Positions 54,874 to 64,000 of a DNA stretch of 64,000 nucleotides are shown here, piece by piece. How positions within the stretch are numbered: position 1 is the stretch's first letter; the number at the start of each line of letters is the position of its first letter. The translations under genes were made by a program, and so were the position numbers. The notes beneath the pieces were generated by a model. The model had not been told where the DNA came from, did no database searches, and was given only the letters and a program-made list of their open reading frames with translations. The DNA is from Gigaspora rosea (lineage: Eukaryota > Glomeromycota > Glomeromycetes > Diversisporales > Gigasporaceae), in the NCBI GenBank assembly GCA_003550325.1, contig QKWP01001230.1, forward strand, positions 20,704 to 84,703, read 5' to 3'.

Positions 54874-56682
54874 ATGGTAACCTTACCAAATGAATGTCTT
54901 TTTGAAATATTTATTAACCTTCGAGATTATCATAAATGCTTATTTTCATGTCTTCTCGTAAATCGTCAATGGTGTAGAAATGTTATACCAATATTGTGGA
55001 GTGAACCATCCGTTCATTTAAAAAGTTTAAAACTGATCAGAATATGTATTTTAACATTAAATGCCGAAGAACAGGCAACATTAATTCCATTTAAATTAAT
55101 TCTCCCAAATGGTCCAAAACCATTATTCGATTATACAACTTATATTACCTTGATCGAGAATTTTTGGACTGATGGTATAGTAGATTGGCTTAAACATGAA
55201 GGATTTAAACATCTTGATCTGATTGATTATTCTGAAAAATCTATGAATACGGTAATTAGAATAGTTAAACGTTCTTTGATTGCAATGTTTCTACGAACAA
55301 GTAAAAAGCTTGAATATTTAAGCCTTTATGGAAACATTAATAATGGACTTGGTTTTGAAGGTGCTAAATTACTAACAAGAACTCTTTATGAAAATACGAC
55401 TTTAATTTCATTAAATCTTCGATGTAATCAACTCGGTCCTAAAGGAGGAAAAGTATTAGCGGAAGCTCTTTGTAAAAATACCACATTGATCTCCTTAAAT
55501 ATTAGCAATAATGAACTTGGCCCCGAAGGAGGTAAAGCATTATCTGAAGCTCTTTGTAAAAATACTACCCTTACGATATTAGACCTTGACTCTAATAATC
55601 TTGGTTCAGAAGGAGCAAAGGCATTATCAGAAGCTCTCTATAAAAACTCTACTTTAACATCCTTAAACCTTTCTTTTAATGGATTTGATCCTAAAGGAGG
55701 AAAAGCAATTGTAGAAGTTCTTCACGAAAACACTACTTTAACTTCTTTAGATCTTAGATTTAATCATCTTGGTTTTGGAGGAGGAAAAAGATTAGCGGAG
55801 GCTCTTCACAAAAATACTACTCTAACTTCGTTAAATATTTCTAATATTCAGCTTGGTCCTGAGGGAGGAAAGGTATTGGCAGAAGCTCTTTATAAAAACA
55901 CTGCTTTGACTTATTTAAATATTAGTAGTAATAAACTTGGTTTTGAAGGTGGAAAAGCTTTAGCAGAAGCACTTTGTAAAAATAGTACTTTGCTATCTTT
56001 AATTCTCAGTGATAATGGACTTCGATCTCAAAGTGGAGAAGCATTAGCAGAGGCTCTTTGTAAAAACACAACTTTAACTTCTTTAAATCTTGAGTGTAAT
56101 CACCTTAATTATAAAGGAGGAAAAGCACTGGTAGAAGCCCTTTATAAGAATAAAACTTTGATTTCATTAAACCTTAATGGCAATAATATTGGTCCTGAGG
56201 GAGGAAAGGCATTAGCGGAGGTTCTTTATGAGAATTCTTCGGTAACTTCATTAAGCCTTGGTAATAATAATCTTGGTCCTGAGGGAGGAAAAGCATTGGC
56301 TGAAGCTCTTTGTAAAAACACTAAACTTACCTCATTAAATATTTGTAATAATGACCTTAATCATGAAGGAGGAAAAGCATTTGCTAAGGTTCTTTGCAAA
56401 AACAGCACTCTGTTATCTTTAGATCTTGGTTATAATAAACTTGGTCCCGAAGAAGGAAAGGCATTAGGAGAAGCTCTTTGTAAAAATACAACAATAACAT
56501 CTTTAAAACTTTATGATAATCAGCTTAGTTATAAAGGAGGAAAAGCATTGACAGAAGCTCTTTGTAAAAACACTACTTTGACCGCTTTGAATCTTAGTAG
56601 CAATGGTCTTGGTTCCGAAGGAAAAAAAGCATTAGCAAAATCACTTCATAAAAACACTACATTAATTTCTTTAATATTTTAA
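54874..56682 (+). CDS. F-box and leucine-rich-repeat protein, 602 aa
   Basis: Residues 4-46 are F-box-like (LPNECLFEIFINLR, LFSCLLVNRQWCRNVIPILW). A hydrophilic linker runs to about residue 154. Then 16 regular 28-residue LRRs of ribonuclease-inhibitor type run to the C-terminus (consensus N.LGPEGGKALAEALCKNTTLTSLN.S). The role inferred from the family is substrate recognition for an SCF ubiquitin ligase. It is one exon, ending at TAA 56680-56682. The F-box is nearly identical to that of 37076-38917, so the two are paralogues. Here the repeats are more uniform, suggesting recent expansion or homogenisation. The start is the Met before TLPNECLF. Confidence 0.92.
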   Translation: MVTLPNECLFEIFINLRDYHKCLFSCLLVNRQWCRNVIPILWSEPSVHLKSLKLIRICILTLNAEEQATLIPFKLILPNGPKPLFDYTTYITLIENFWTDGIVDWLKHEGFKHLDLIDYSEKSMNTVIRIVKRSLIAMFLRTSKKLEYLSLYGNINNGLGFEGAKLLTRTLYENTTLISLNLRCNQLGPKGGKVLAEALCKNTTLISLNISNNELGPEGGKALSEALCKNTTLTILDLDSNNLGSEGAKALSEALYKNSTLTSLNLSFNGFDPKGGKAIVEVLHENTTLTSLDLRFNHLGFGGGKRLAEALHKNTTLTSLNISNIQLGPEGGKVLAEALYKNTALTYLNISSNKLGFEGGKALAEALCKNSTLLSLILSDNGLRSQSGEALAEALCKNTTLTSLNLECNHLNYKGGKALVEALYKNKTLISLNLNGNNIGPEGGKALAEVLYENSSVTSLSLGNNNLGPEGGKALAEALCKNTKLTSLNICNNDLNHEGGKAFAKVLCKNSTLLSLDLGYNKLGPEEGKALGEALCKNTTITSLKLYDNQLSYKGGKALTEALCKNTTLTALNLSSNGLGSEGKKALAKSLHKNTTLISLIF

Positions 56683-58139
56683 GTTATAAACAATACATTA
56701 ATTTTTTTTTTAATATTTAGATTATAACTTGATTTTAGACAAGAATTTACTAAGTCTTAATATAATAATTAATATACCGATTTTATTTCGCAAAAATGAA
56801 GCATTGATAAAATATTTTTTGGTTTTTTTTTTATTTTAAAATTATATTAAATTTGCAATTATTGTGCTAATTGAGCGCCAATTTAAAAATAAAAATTTTG
56901 TTCGAAAAACACTTTAAAAAATAAATTAATTATGGATTTTTATATAATATTAAAACCAATCTAGGATAAAATCATAATTCATATATCTTGATGTGAACCA
57001 TCATCTAATAACGATGCTGTAACTTGTCAAATACGATTTTATTTTCGCAAAAATACATTTTTTAAATTTTTAATGTTCTCTATATAAGAAAATAAATTTA
57101 CTTTAACATCAAAGAAGTTTGTTTAATGTTCTCGTATAGGGAACATAAGTTAATAATTTACGCTCTAAAAAATTGTGAAGTGTTCTCGGAGAACACTGAG
57201 AATATCAAAAGTAAAATCATATAAAAATACTCTATATAAATGCATACCTTTCAAATATGACCATTATTCACAAGTATAGATCTTTTTCTTACAACAAAAA
57301 TTATTAATAAATCAAGGCCAAAATTAAAGTTTGAGGGTAACTTGCCTGCACTATTTTTAATGCTGTCCAACTATCTAGGTGATCTATTATCAGTTATCAG
57401 TTGTCAATTATCAATTACGTACGTACGTACATACGTACGCACGCACGCACGCATGTACATAATAAATGTAGATAACGCTATTTGTAAACCGACATTGTAT
57501 GCGTTATTAATTTATAGCCTGCTATTTATAAAATTATTGCAAGGCCAAATGTTTATTATAAGGATTCCATGTGTGCGTATAGTACGTGAGTGTACAAGCT
57601 CGGAATTTGTAGATTTGATTTGCACGATTTTCAGTAATTAGATAAACTTAACCAATCATAATAGAACGCAAAGCATTGAAGTAACAGCGACATGTTGCGA
57701 TATCATGTCGCTTTAATTACCTGTAAAAGGTGGTACTTTATTCATAATTGTTCGCAAAAGGAATAATTGACCGCATTAAACTTTATCACATGTGAATGTA
57801 AATAAATATAGACTCAAATATGGACTTTTGTTAGTATTAAAATTTATCATTAAAAATGATAATTATTTATCCGCGTTAAACAACGTCGCTCGAGAAAGCA
57901 GCAAATGTTGCACCATAAAGTATCTAAAACATATAAAATAGCTTTTTTCGTAAATGCAATGTTGAAGTCCTGCTCAATAAAATTATTAAATTCTGTGCAT
58001 TTATATAAAGTAAATAAAAAAAAAAATTTGAATTTTCAAATTAAATCATGGTAATGTATCATACTTTATTTACTGTATCCTGAAAGGAATGGGTTTGAAA
58101 GTATTAAGGAGAAGGTAAGAAATGTATTACCAGTCACAC
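56683..58139. other. Gene-free region downstream of the F-box/LRR gene
   Basis: It contains an ACGT/ACGC microsatellite at 57417-57452 and a GTTCTCGGAGAAC palindrome at 57182-57194. The open frame over the microsatellite is not a gene. Confidence 0.6.
57417..57452. repeat. (ACGT)n/(ACGC)n microsatellite
   Basis: ACGTACGTACGTACATACGT is followed by ACGCACGCACGCACGC. Shorter ACGT runs occur at 30440-30456, 40212-40223, 40351-40366 and 42901-42913. Confidence 0.9.
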
Positions 58140-59110
58140 GATTTGTCACACTTTTTTGGACCAGTTTTTTGCTATATATAAATTTATATCAAATTACTAT
58201 AAACTTTGAAGCCTTGTTTCTTTTTTCCCTTCACATTAACTTAAATTAAATTTTTCGGGAATATAGAACAAGGGGTGAAGAAAAAATTGAGCTTAAAAAT
58301 CAGATTAAAAATTTCGCAAATTTTGCTCAAAACGAAAATGTAACTTTGTCAAAAACAAATATTTGCCGATTTTAAGATGATGATAAGTGTATGTAAAAAC
58401 ATGCTCTGAACAAGTTTACTTAGGAGAAAAAGTAGGTTATCTTGTAAGAAAAATGTGTTATCTATATACTAAAGTTAAAATTTTTAGGTTTTCAATATAA
58501 AACTTTTTTTTTATTAGAGTAACCTACTTTGGGCTCTTAAGCAAAGTTGTTCGGCAGGTAATTTTACTCATGTCTAAGGTCAAAACGCGCTTTCTCGGAC
58601 CTTTTACTAAGTGAAAAATGGGGTTAAAGTTAGAAAAAAAATTTTGGTCTAAAAAATTTTTTTTAAAAAATATTTTTTCTAACTTTAACCCCATTTTTTA
58701 ATAAAAGGTCCAAGAAAGCGCGTTTTGACGTCAGACGCGAATAAAATTACATGCTGAACAACTTTGCTTAAGAGCCCAAAGTAGGTTACCGTAATAAAAA
58801 AAAAGGTTTATATTGAAAACCTAAAAATTTTAACTTTAGTACATAGACAACACTTTTTTTTTTTTTATATGGTAACCTACTTTCGTCTCCTAAGTAAAAT
58901 TGTTCAGATATGTTTTTACATACAATTTGTTTTTGATAAAGTTACATTTTCGATTTGTGCAAAATGGCAGAATTGTAACTTGGCATAAAAGGTAAGTTTA
59001 TTCTCCTTCTTTTGCTCTATATAATCGCAAAGTTTAATTTTAAATTTTTTGAAAAGACTTGGCTTCGAAGTTTATAGTAATTTTATATGTATTTTATATA
59101 TAAAAAATTT
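58140..59110. repeat. Large palindromic element (centre about 58655), uninterrupted family member
   Basis: Arms of about 480 bp mirror each other (AATATAGAACAAGGGGTGAA, AATGTAACTTTGTCAAAAAC, GTAGGTTATCTTGTA, CTTAAGCAAAGTTGTTC). Each word recurs in the palindrome at 48750-50600. There is no coding capacity. The outer ends (about TGTCACACTTTTTTG.. / ..TTTTTCACCGACA) are poorly defined. Confidence 0.82.
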
Positions 59111-59960
59111 TTCACCGACAAGTTAACCAATGGAAAATTTGTCAGGAAAGTTGATTACGGGAAAATGATAACGACAATGTATTTCAAATAAAGAAGGAAG
59201 AGTGCAAATATTTACAGGTTGTTTTTGATCATGAGATTTTTTCTAATCTTAATTTATTACTAATTTAAATATAATGGGTCCATTGCAGTATAGGTGACCC
59301 CATTAATAAAATAGATTATCAATCGACTATAAAGTAGCAAGATATCTGTCATGTCTGATGCCATTAACGAATTAAATAAGGATCTTTATGGAAAGACTAG
59401 TAGAAAATCAACCAATCCTGAAGTAATCATATTTAAAGTTGCATTGATTACGTTCGTCCTTATTCCGAGATAATTGTGAACAAATCTTAACGAGCAAAAT
59501 TAAGATTAAAGCAAACGAGATGCTCCAATTAGACGATCAGTTATATGCCGCAATTTCAGAATAATGGCGGATATTAAGACAAGTCATCGAGTCCCATGAT
59601 AGTCTTTAAGTAGTACGAAACTAAGTCGTAATAATTCACCAGTTCTGATTCAGTGGCAGAAATTGATAACATCAACATATTAAGTAACATGGAAGTAGGG
59701 CAAATATTGAGTCCGGTGCCAGAATCAAGATGCAATTAAGAAGCTCACTAGGCTCGATGAATTTAATAACATGGGATTGTGATGAGCAATCGAGTCCGGC
59801 AGCAGAATTGTTAACATAGTGTTGAAATTAGATTTGTACTACCTGTATGTAGGGTTTCAGTAATTTCCTCACTTTTTGTAAAAAAAATTCTTCTGAAAAT
59901 TTTCAATTTCTTGTATTTGTGTTTTAAAGTTCTTTTTTAGTTATTAGACTTGACCAAGTT
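59111..59960. other. Gene-free stretch with degenerate repeats
   Basis: 59340-59850 holds irregular phrases such as GAGTCCGGTGCCAGAAT, GAGTCCGGCAGCAGAATT and TAACATGG that continue the repeat style of the open frame at 59965-60471. Confidence 0.45.
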
Positions 59961-59964
59961 GATG

Positions 59965-60471
59965 TCACGGGGTAAGACAAGTGATTAGGATCGGTAACAT
60001 ATTGTTGAAATAAGTAATTAAGTTATGAGTTAGAATTATCGGCATGGAGTTGAGTTGAACCGTTAGGAACGCCATGGTTGGCGAGATGTGGCTGTAATAA
60101 ATTATTGAATATGGCGATAGGATTGTCGACATGTAATTGATGCAAGTCGAATTATTAAATTGAGATAAGTAATTGAACCTAACAGCAGAACTGTTAATAT
60201 GATGTTGAGGTGAGTCGTTAAGCTTTATAGAATTTGTTAAGCAGTGTTGAGTTGAGTGATTAGGACCCGAATTAGACGAGTGATTAAGATTGGTAACGAT
60301 ATGTTGAGATGAGTAATTGAGTGTAGTGTCAAAATTGTTAGAATTGGCGACATTAAGCTGAGGTGAATTATTAGGTTGAAATTGAGACAAGTAATTGAAT
60401 TCATCATCAGAATCGTTATTTTTAAGTTGAGGCATTACTATGACAAAAACCAGAGACGGAATTTGCGACAT
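59965..60471 (-). CDS. Hypothetical Asn/Ser/His-rich repeat ORF (168 aa)
   Basis: The frame encodes degenerate repeats (FNYLSQF, LNYSSQHIVTNLNHSS, NHSTQHCLTN, DSPQHHINSSAVRFNYLSQ). Its C-terminal third becomes hydrophobic. It lies downstream, on the same strand, of the Zn2Cys6-like remnant at 60890-61075 and could be a low-complexity exon of the same former gene. No domain is recognised. Confidence 0.35.
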   Translation of the reverse strand: MSQIPSLVFVIVMPQLKNNDSDDEFNYLSQFQPNNSPQLNVANSNNFDTTLNYSSQHIVTNLNHSSNSGPNHSTQHCLTNSIKLNDSPQHHINSSAVRFNYLSQFNNSTCINYMSTILSPYSIIYYSHISPTMAFLTVQLNSMPIILTHNLITYFNNMLPILITCLTP

Positions 60472-60715
60472 AGGGTTGAGGTAAATGGCTAGGTTATAAT
60501 GTTGAATTGAGAAACTCGCAAGGTCTGAGTGACTCGAGAATATAATCGGTGCGCGATTCAGACAGGTAATTTACTTTTGTGATCGAAGATGTGTGAGTAG
60601 ATGATAATGTTTTAAACATAGTCGATGTAGAACCATTTAGTTGTAATAGCAAGTTTAAGAAAGTGTCTATTTTTTTCTATGCATATATGTTGCAATTTTA
60701 ACATTCAAAATTTAT

Positions 60716-61075
60716 TTAAATAAGACGCATATTTCTCATACCTTGCGTCATTTCTAATTTTAAGATCATTAATACCAAGATATATTTATCAGCTTCTAGA
60801 ATATAATTGTAGTCAATTGGTTTGTATAACAGAATAATCTTGTAAGAGTGATAAATGATGAAAATTAATACTGTATATAAAAGTAATAATGTTTTTGCCT
60901 TCTTTAGTTTCCTTACAATTATGGTATTTGAGTAAAATTTTTTTATCCTTATTTTCTTTATAACATTTTTTACATTGAAATATACATGCAATTTTTTTTT
61001 TTTTTTTTTTTACACTTCTCACATCTAATGTCATTATATTCTCACTTTCTCTTTTGCTTATGGCAACGAACGCAT
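60716..61075 (-). pseudogene. Zn2Cys6-type zinc-cluster remnant
   Basis: The minus strand reads KKCVRCHKQKRK, a stop in place of the third Cys, EYNDIRCEKC, then a run of 20 A (60992-61011). After a frame change comes IACIFQCKKCYKENKDKK with an HNCKETKEGK tail. The spacing C-x2-C-x6-(stop)-x6-C-x2-C fits a Gal4-type cluster. The last interval is stretched from 18 to 25 nt by the homopolymer. Confidence 0.6.
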
Positions 61076-61660
61076 TTTTTTGTGATATTATTATTCATGG
61101 ATTTAAAGGAATTGGAACCAAACTTGTAAATATAATCTTGCTATATAAGATGAATGTTTATCCATTTTCGAACCAGAATTTCGCAAACTTTGGATACAAA
61201 GTATAAACAATCCGTTCTATTTTCGCAAAAAATCATGTGGTATCTGCTACATGTTTTTGCAAGTTAGCTTTAAAACTTACTTTAGATAAACAAGTAAGAT
61301 GAAAGTTGAAACAAGAGTAATAAGGAAATGATTGCCTTGAACAAGACCATTCCAAACCGCTTCTTATTATCGATTTATAAATAATTCGTTAATACAGCTT
61401 TAATTTATTAAGAAAACTTTGTACATTACTAAGTTATTACGTTTTGGTTTAATTGTTTGGGACACAAACTAAATACCGACAAATTTCTTCGGAAAAGTAT
61501 TTAAATGAATGATTCATTTTTGGAATTTCTTTAATGTTATTAAATTTTTTTAAACAAAAGCTGATGAGTAATAAGTTGCTGCCAATAATTATTACAAATT
61601 TGCACCCTTAATTTAAATATACAGTAGTATACATATTTATTAAAGTTGGAAATTTAACAA
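61076..61660. other. AT-rich spacer between zinc-cluster remnants, nothing seen
   Basis: No open frame, TIR or repeat was recognised. Confidence 0.5.
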
Positions 61661-61663
61661 TTT

Positions 61664-61905
61664 ATGACATGGAACATCTTGAATTTCGAAGAACTTAGGC
61701 CTGCATTCCATGCAGAAAGTCGAGGCGAAAATGTACAACTAATTCTTTGCATCGAATATGCGAAAGATGCCAAAGAAATAATTACAGTGTATCTTTACAG
61801 ATTCAAAAAAACGTGGACCTAAAGTGCAAGAAATGCCCAATCAATCGCATTTTACACATATTTTACAAGCATTGAATGAAATTAATTCTAGCCTTAATTC
61901 ACAGG
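61664..61905 (+). pseudogene. Zn2Cys6-type DNA-binding domain remnant
   Basis: A plus frame reads ACIPCRKSRRKCTTNSLH, then RICERCQRNNYS, giving C-x2-C-x6-C-x9-C-x2-C. A one-base shift at about 61787 then yields CIFTDSKKRGPKVQEMPNQ, supplying the sixth Cys at x6 and the basic tail usual after Gal4-type clusters. A TAG precedes the first Cys. Known role of the family: transcription factor binding to CGG-type sites. Confidence 0.65.
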
Positions 61906-61984
61906 TTAGTAATTATTCTTTAATAAACGTTCATTTTATAAATAGATATTAGAACTGAACTAAGAGTCCAATTTCAAGGATAAC

Positions 61985-62202
61985 TCGGTAGATGAGATAC
62001 TATCGAATAGATGCGCAAGTTGCTACGAGAACAAAAGTCATGTAAGCATAATGGAACTCTAGGAATGTTTAGATGTGATAGGTGTAGAAATAGGAAACTC
62101 GATTGTTTGATTCAATGCATTGAATGTTATAAAAAGAATAAAGATAAAAAAGATTATTTACCACAATGTTCAAATTGTAAAGTGACTAGAGAAGGTAATT
62201 AA
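61985..62202 (+). pseudogene. Second plus-strand Zn2Cys6-type domain, one-base frameshift
   Basis: RCASCYE (62009-62029) and, one base short, QKSCKHNGTLGMFRCDRCRN with KLDC give C-x2-C-x6-C-x10-C-x2-C-x6-C. LIQCIECYKKNKDKKDYLPQ and CSNCKVTREG follow. The same CYK.NKDKK tail ends the minus-strand remnant, so these are relatives. A GTAATT after EG could be a splice donor. Confidence 0.6.
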
Positions 62203-62224
62203 AATTACTCAGCTCATATTATTG

Positions 62225-62735
62225 CCGTTTTTTCGCGTAATAACTCTCATCTACGCGTTATTTCGAGCATATGTGCGTTATTTAGAGTACGCGCATGAGC
62301 GTTATTTTGAAACAAATATAAGTTTTAAGTATTTCTTTATATAAAAAGTAAAAATACTCAGGAACAAGAGTTGTGCTAATTAAACTGATTTTGGGTCAAA
62401 ATCTAGACTCGACAAACAAAATCCTGACAGAATTTGACCAGAACTATAGCTAAAACTAACTTAATTTTTCGGGATTTTGATTCAATATCAAGTAAGCCTA
62501 CTTTTCGAGCTTAAACAAATGTTGTTCTTAGATCGAAACGATCTGAAGAACTTTTATTAAAATTTGAAAGCAAATTTGCTTATTATCAATTTTTTATTAT
62601 GAATAAGCTCATCTTACTATGGGGTGCGCGTTATTTTGGGACGCGCATGAGCGATATTTTGAAACCACATGTGTTATTTTTAGGGATCACAATTTTCTAA
62701 ATAACGCTCATGAGCGTTATTACGCGAAAATACGG
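62225..62735. mobile_element. 511-bp TIR element, ends CCGTATTTTCGCGTAATAAC, TA target
   Basis: Left CCGTTTTTTCGCGTAATAAC and right (complement) CCGTATTTTCGCGTAATAAC. TA follows the right end (62736-62737) and TG stands at the left, a one-base decay. Subterminal GAGCGTTATT and GCGCATGAGCG words recur. It belongs with the CCGTA-ended TA elements of this window. Confidence 0.8.
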
Positions 62736-62790
62736 TAATTGCCAATAGATGTGCATGCACTTATATTTCTCTTTTCACTCGACATGCAAG

Positions 62791-63185
62791 TTCAGGGTTA
62801 TGAATAGACATAGTCTAATCAAAAATTCAATTGTCTAATTGCCTAATGGTCCAGTTGCCTAATGGTCTAATTGTCTAATGTCTATTCAATTTGGTTGAGA
62901 ATAGACAATGTACAAATTTAATTAGACAATATGTCTATTCATAAATTAACTTGTCTATTGGTCCATCGGTCTTATATTAGCCAGATCATAATTTCTGAAA
63001 TTAACCAATCAGATTACTTTAAACTATATTTTATTTGTCTATTTTCTAATGACTTTGATTATAGACCATTAGACTGTCTATTGAGTCTATTGACTTGTTT
63101 ATAATCATCATAATTGCGATCATAAAATTGAAAATTACCTCTGGTAATTTTTTTTTCAAAAGTCATTTTGATGATAACCAGTGTT
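62791..63185. mobile_element. Candidate hAT-type MITE with TTGTCTAATGGTC subterminal words
   Basis: It starts CAGGGTTATGAATAGACA, like a hAT end. TTGTCTAAT, GGTCTAATTGTC and ATGTCTATTCA words recur at least twelve times to 63105. A weak mirror of the end (GATAACCAG) lies at 63175-63183. No matching 8-bp duplication was found. Confidence 0.5.
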
Positions 63186-63708
63186 GGCAATTTTTGCGGC
63201 CAAACAGCACGACCTGGAATGTTTCTTAATAAAATTTAGAGCAATTGTACAAAAATTTGGCAAAAAATTTAGCAGGCAAATTTGCTTACTGGATGGTTTT
63301 AAGAAATCATGCTATAATCAAAGCTTCTATTAATAAAATAGAAATCTGGCTTTAAAATAGATTAAATACTTAATACATCCTTCTAAATCTAAAATACGGA
63401 TAAGTATTTAAATTTACTTAAATATATATCTAAGTTTTATTCTTAACATTAAATTTAAAAAAATAATTTTTTATTAAATTTAATAAAGGTAAAAGCAAGG
63501 TCTTGCCTTTAATATTTAAAAAAAAAAAATTAAAATTTTGAGTTTTTATATTTAATTTTAAATATATCAAATTCATATATCAGAAGTAATAGAAAAATTT
63601 ATTATTATGTTAAATACAAATATTAAGATAATACTTCGTAACACAAACTTAAGTTTTCAACGTATGGATTGGATGATTAGAATTTTTTTTTTGGCATTTT
63701 ATAAACAA
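63186..63708. other. AT-rich stretch with a fragment of the 26216-26895 element
   Basis: 63269-63298 has TTAGCAGGCAAATTTGC and TACTGGATGG, the end sequence of that family. No gene is seen in the rest. Confidence 0.5.
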
Positions 63709-63926
63709 TTGTCGCGGCTGAAGCTGGAAACTTTTAATTACCGGTATTTTAATATGAAATTTTCAAAAATTTTTGGAATGCGTTTTCTTAGGTTTTTTTT
63801 TTTTTTTTTAAATGGTTAGGTTAAAGTTTAAGGTTAGTTATGATAATAAAAGAGTGTAAGTGGATTTTGATAAGGGTTTATATTGTTTAAATCGAAATTC
63901 TTAGTTTTCAGCTTCAGTCACGACAA
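63709..63926. mobile_element. MITE with TIR TTGTCGCGGCTGAAGCTGGA (copy 2)
   Basis: TTGTCGCGGCTGAAGCTGGA mirrors CAGCTTCAGTCACGACAA. The interior (AATATGAAATTTTCAAAAAT, GGAATGCGTTTTCTTAGG, ATAATAAAAGAGTGTAAG) parallels copy 1 at 25076-25307. Confidence 0.8.
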
Positions 63927-64000
63927 TAATTAATCTTTACTGCTTATTGCTTATTGATTTTTGCGCATATTTTATTATTGTCAAAGATTATTATTTTTTA

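Noticed and set aside
57342-57641. 99-codon open frame
   Set aside because: Its middle is an ACGT/ACGC microsatellite (YVRTYVRTHARM), and the flanks show no family.
62791-63185. Confident hAT call with target duplication
   Set aside because: Eight-base flanks on the two presumed sides (TGCAAGTT and TGTTGGCA) do not match, so it is kept only as a candidate.

Overview
This is a very AT-rich eukaryotic window, interrupted by two long runs of N and three short N joins. It carries spliceosomal-style GT..AG signals, non-LTR retrotransposons with an AP-endonuclease, reverse transcriptase and RNase H, many cut-and-paste DNA elements, and two intronless F-box/LRR genes with 28-residue ribonuclease-inhibitor-like repeats. 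From recall of such genomes, without any database search, the best guess is an arbuscular mycorrhizal fungus (Glomeromycotina, Rhizophagus-like). Nothing looks prokaryotic: no operons, no rRNA, no CRISPR.

Layout. 1-1.2 kb: broken MULE-type transposase. 1.4-7.8 kb: a TIR element holding a decayed LINE fragment and a large palindrome, then a second LINE with a perfect 15-bp target duplication. 8.5-15.3 kb: a near-complete decayed LINE on the minus strand (endonuclease, RT with YADD, RNase H, zinc knuckle), split by a TA-flanked element and a hAT-type MITE. 16.4-19.1 kb: a decayed multi-exon gene with an insertion in an exon. 19.1-21.7 kb: a TIR element bounded by TTAA with a small exon, telomere-like tracts and twin palindromes. 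21.8-28.8 kb: MITEs and AT-rich inverted-repeat arrays. 28.8-30.8 kb: a pogo/Tigger-like transposon with full TIRs and a broken DDE transposase, sitting in another decayed LINE (27.9-32.9 kb). 33-37 kb: hAT-type MITEs and noncoding DNA. 37.1-38.9 kb: F-box/LRR gene on the minus strand. 39.9-51.5 kb: dense nest of TIR elements, palindromes and a tRNA-derived SINE. 54.9-56.7 kb: second F-box/LRR gene on the plus strand. 58.1-59.1 kb: palindrome of a family seen at 48.7-50.6 kb. 60.7-62.2 kb: three degenerate Zn2Cys6-type zinc clusters. 62.2-64 kb: more MITEs.

How the parts relate. The two F-box/LRR genes are the only convincing intact host genes. They are paralogues and probably act as substrate adaptors of SCF ubiquitin ligases. 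Most of the rest is mobile DNA, with several source/parasite pairs visible. The LINE at 5.3-7.8 kb and the SINE at 48.9-49.6 kb share a 3' tail. The Tigger-like element at 28.8-30.8 kb shares its CCGTA end and TA target with non-autonomous elements at 12.1, 45.4 and 62.2 kb. Several elements (14.5, 33.0, 33.7, 39.9, 45.8, 46.1, 48.5 kb) have 8-bp duplications typical of hAT. The least explained signals are a set of foldback elements that carry the same degenerate core sentence, and two large TTAA/TA-flanked elements that share a telomere-like plus A/C-skewed module.
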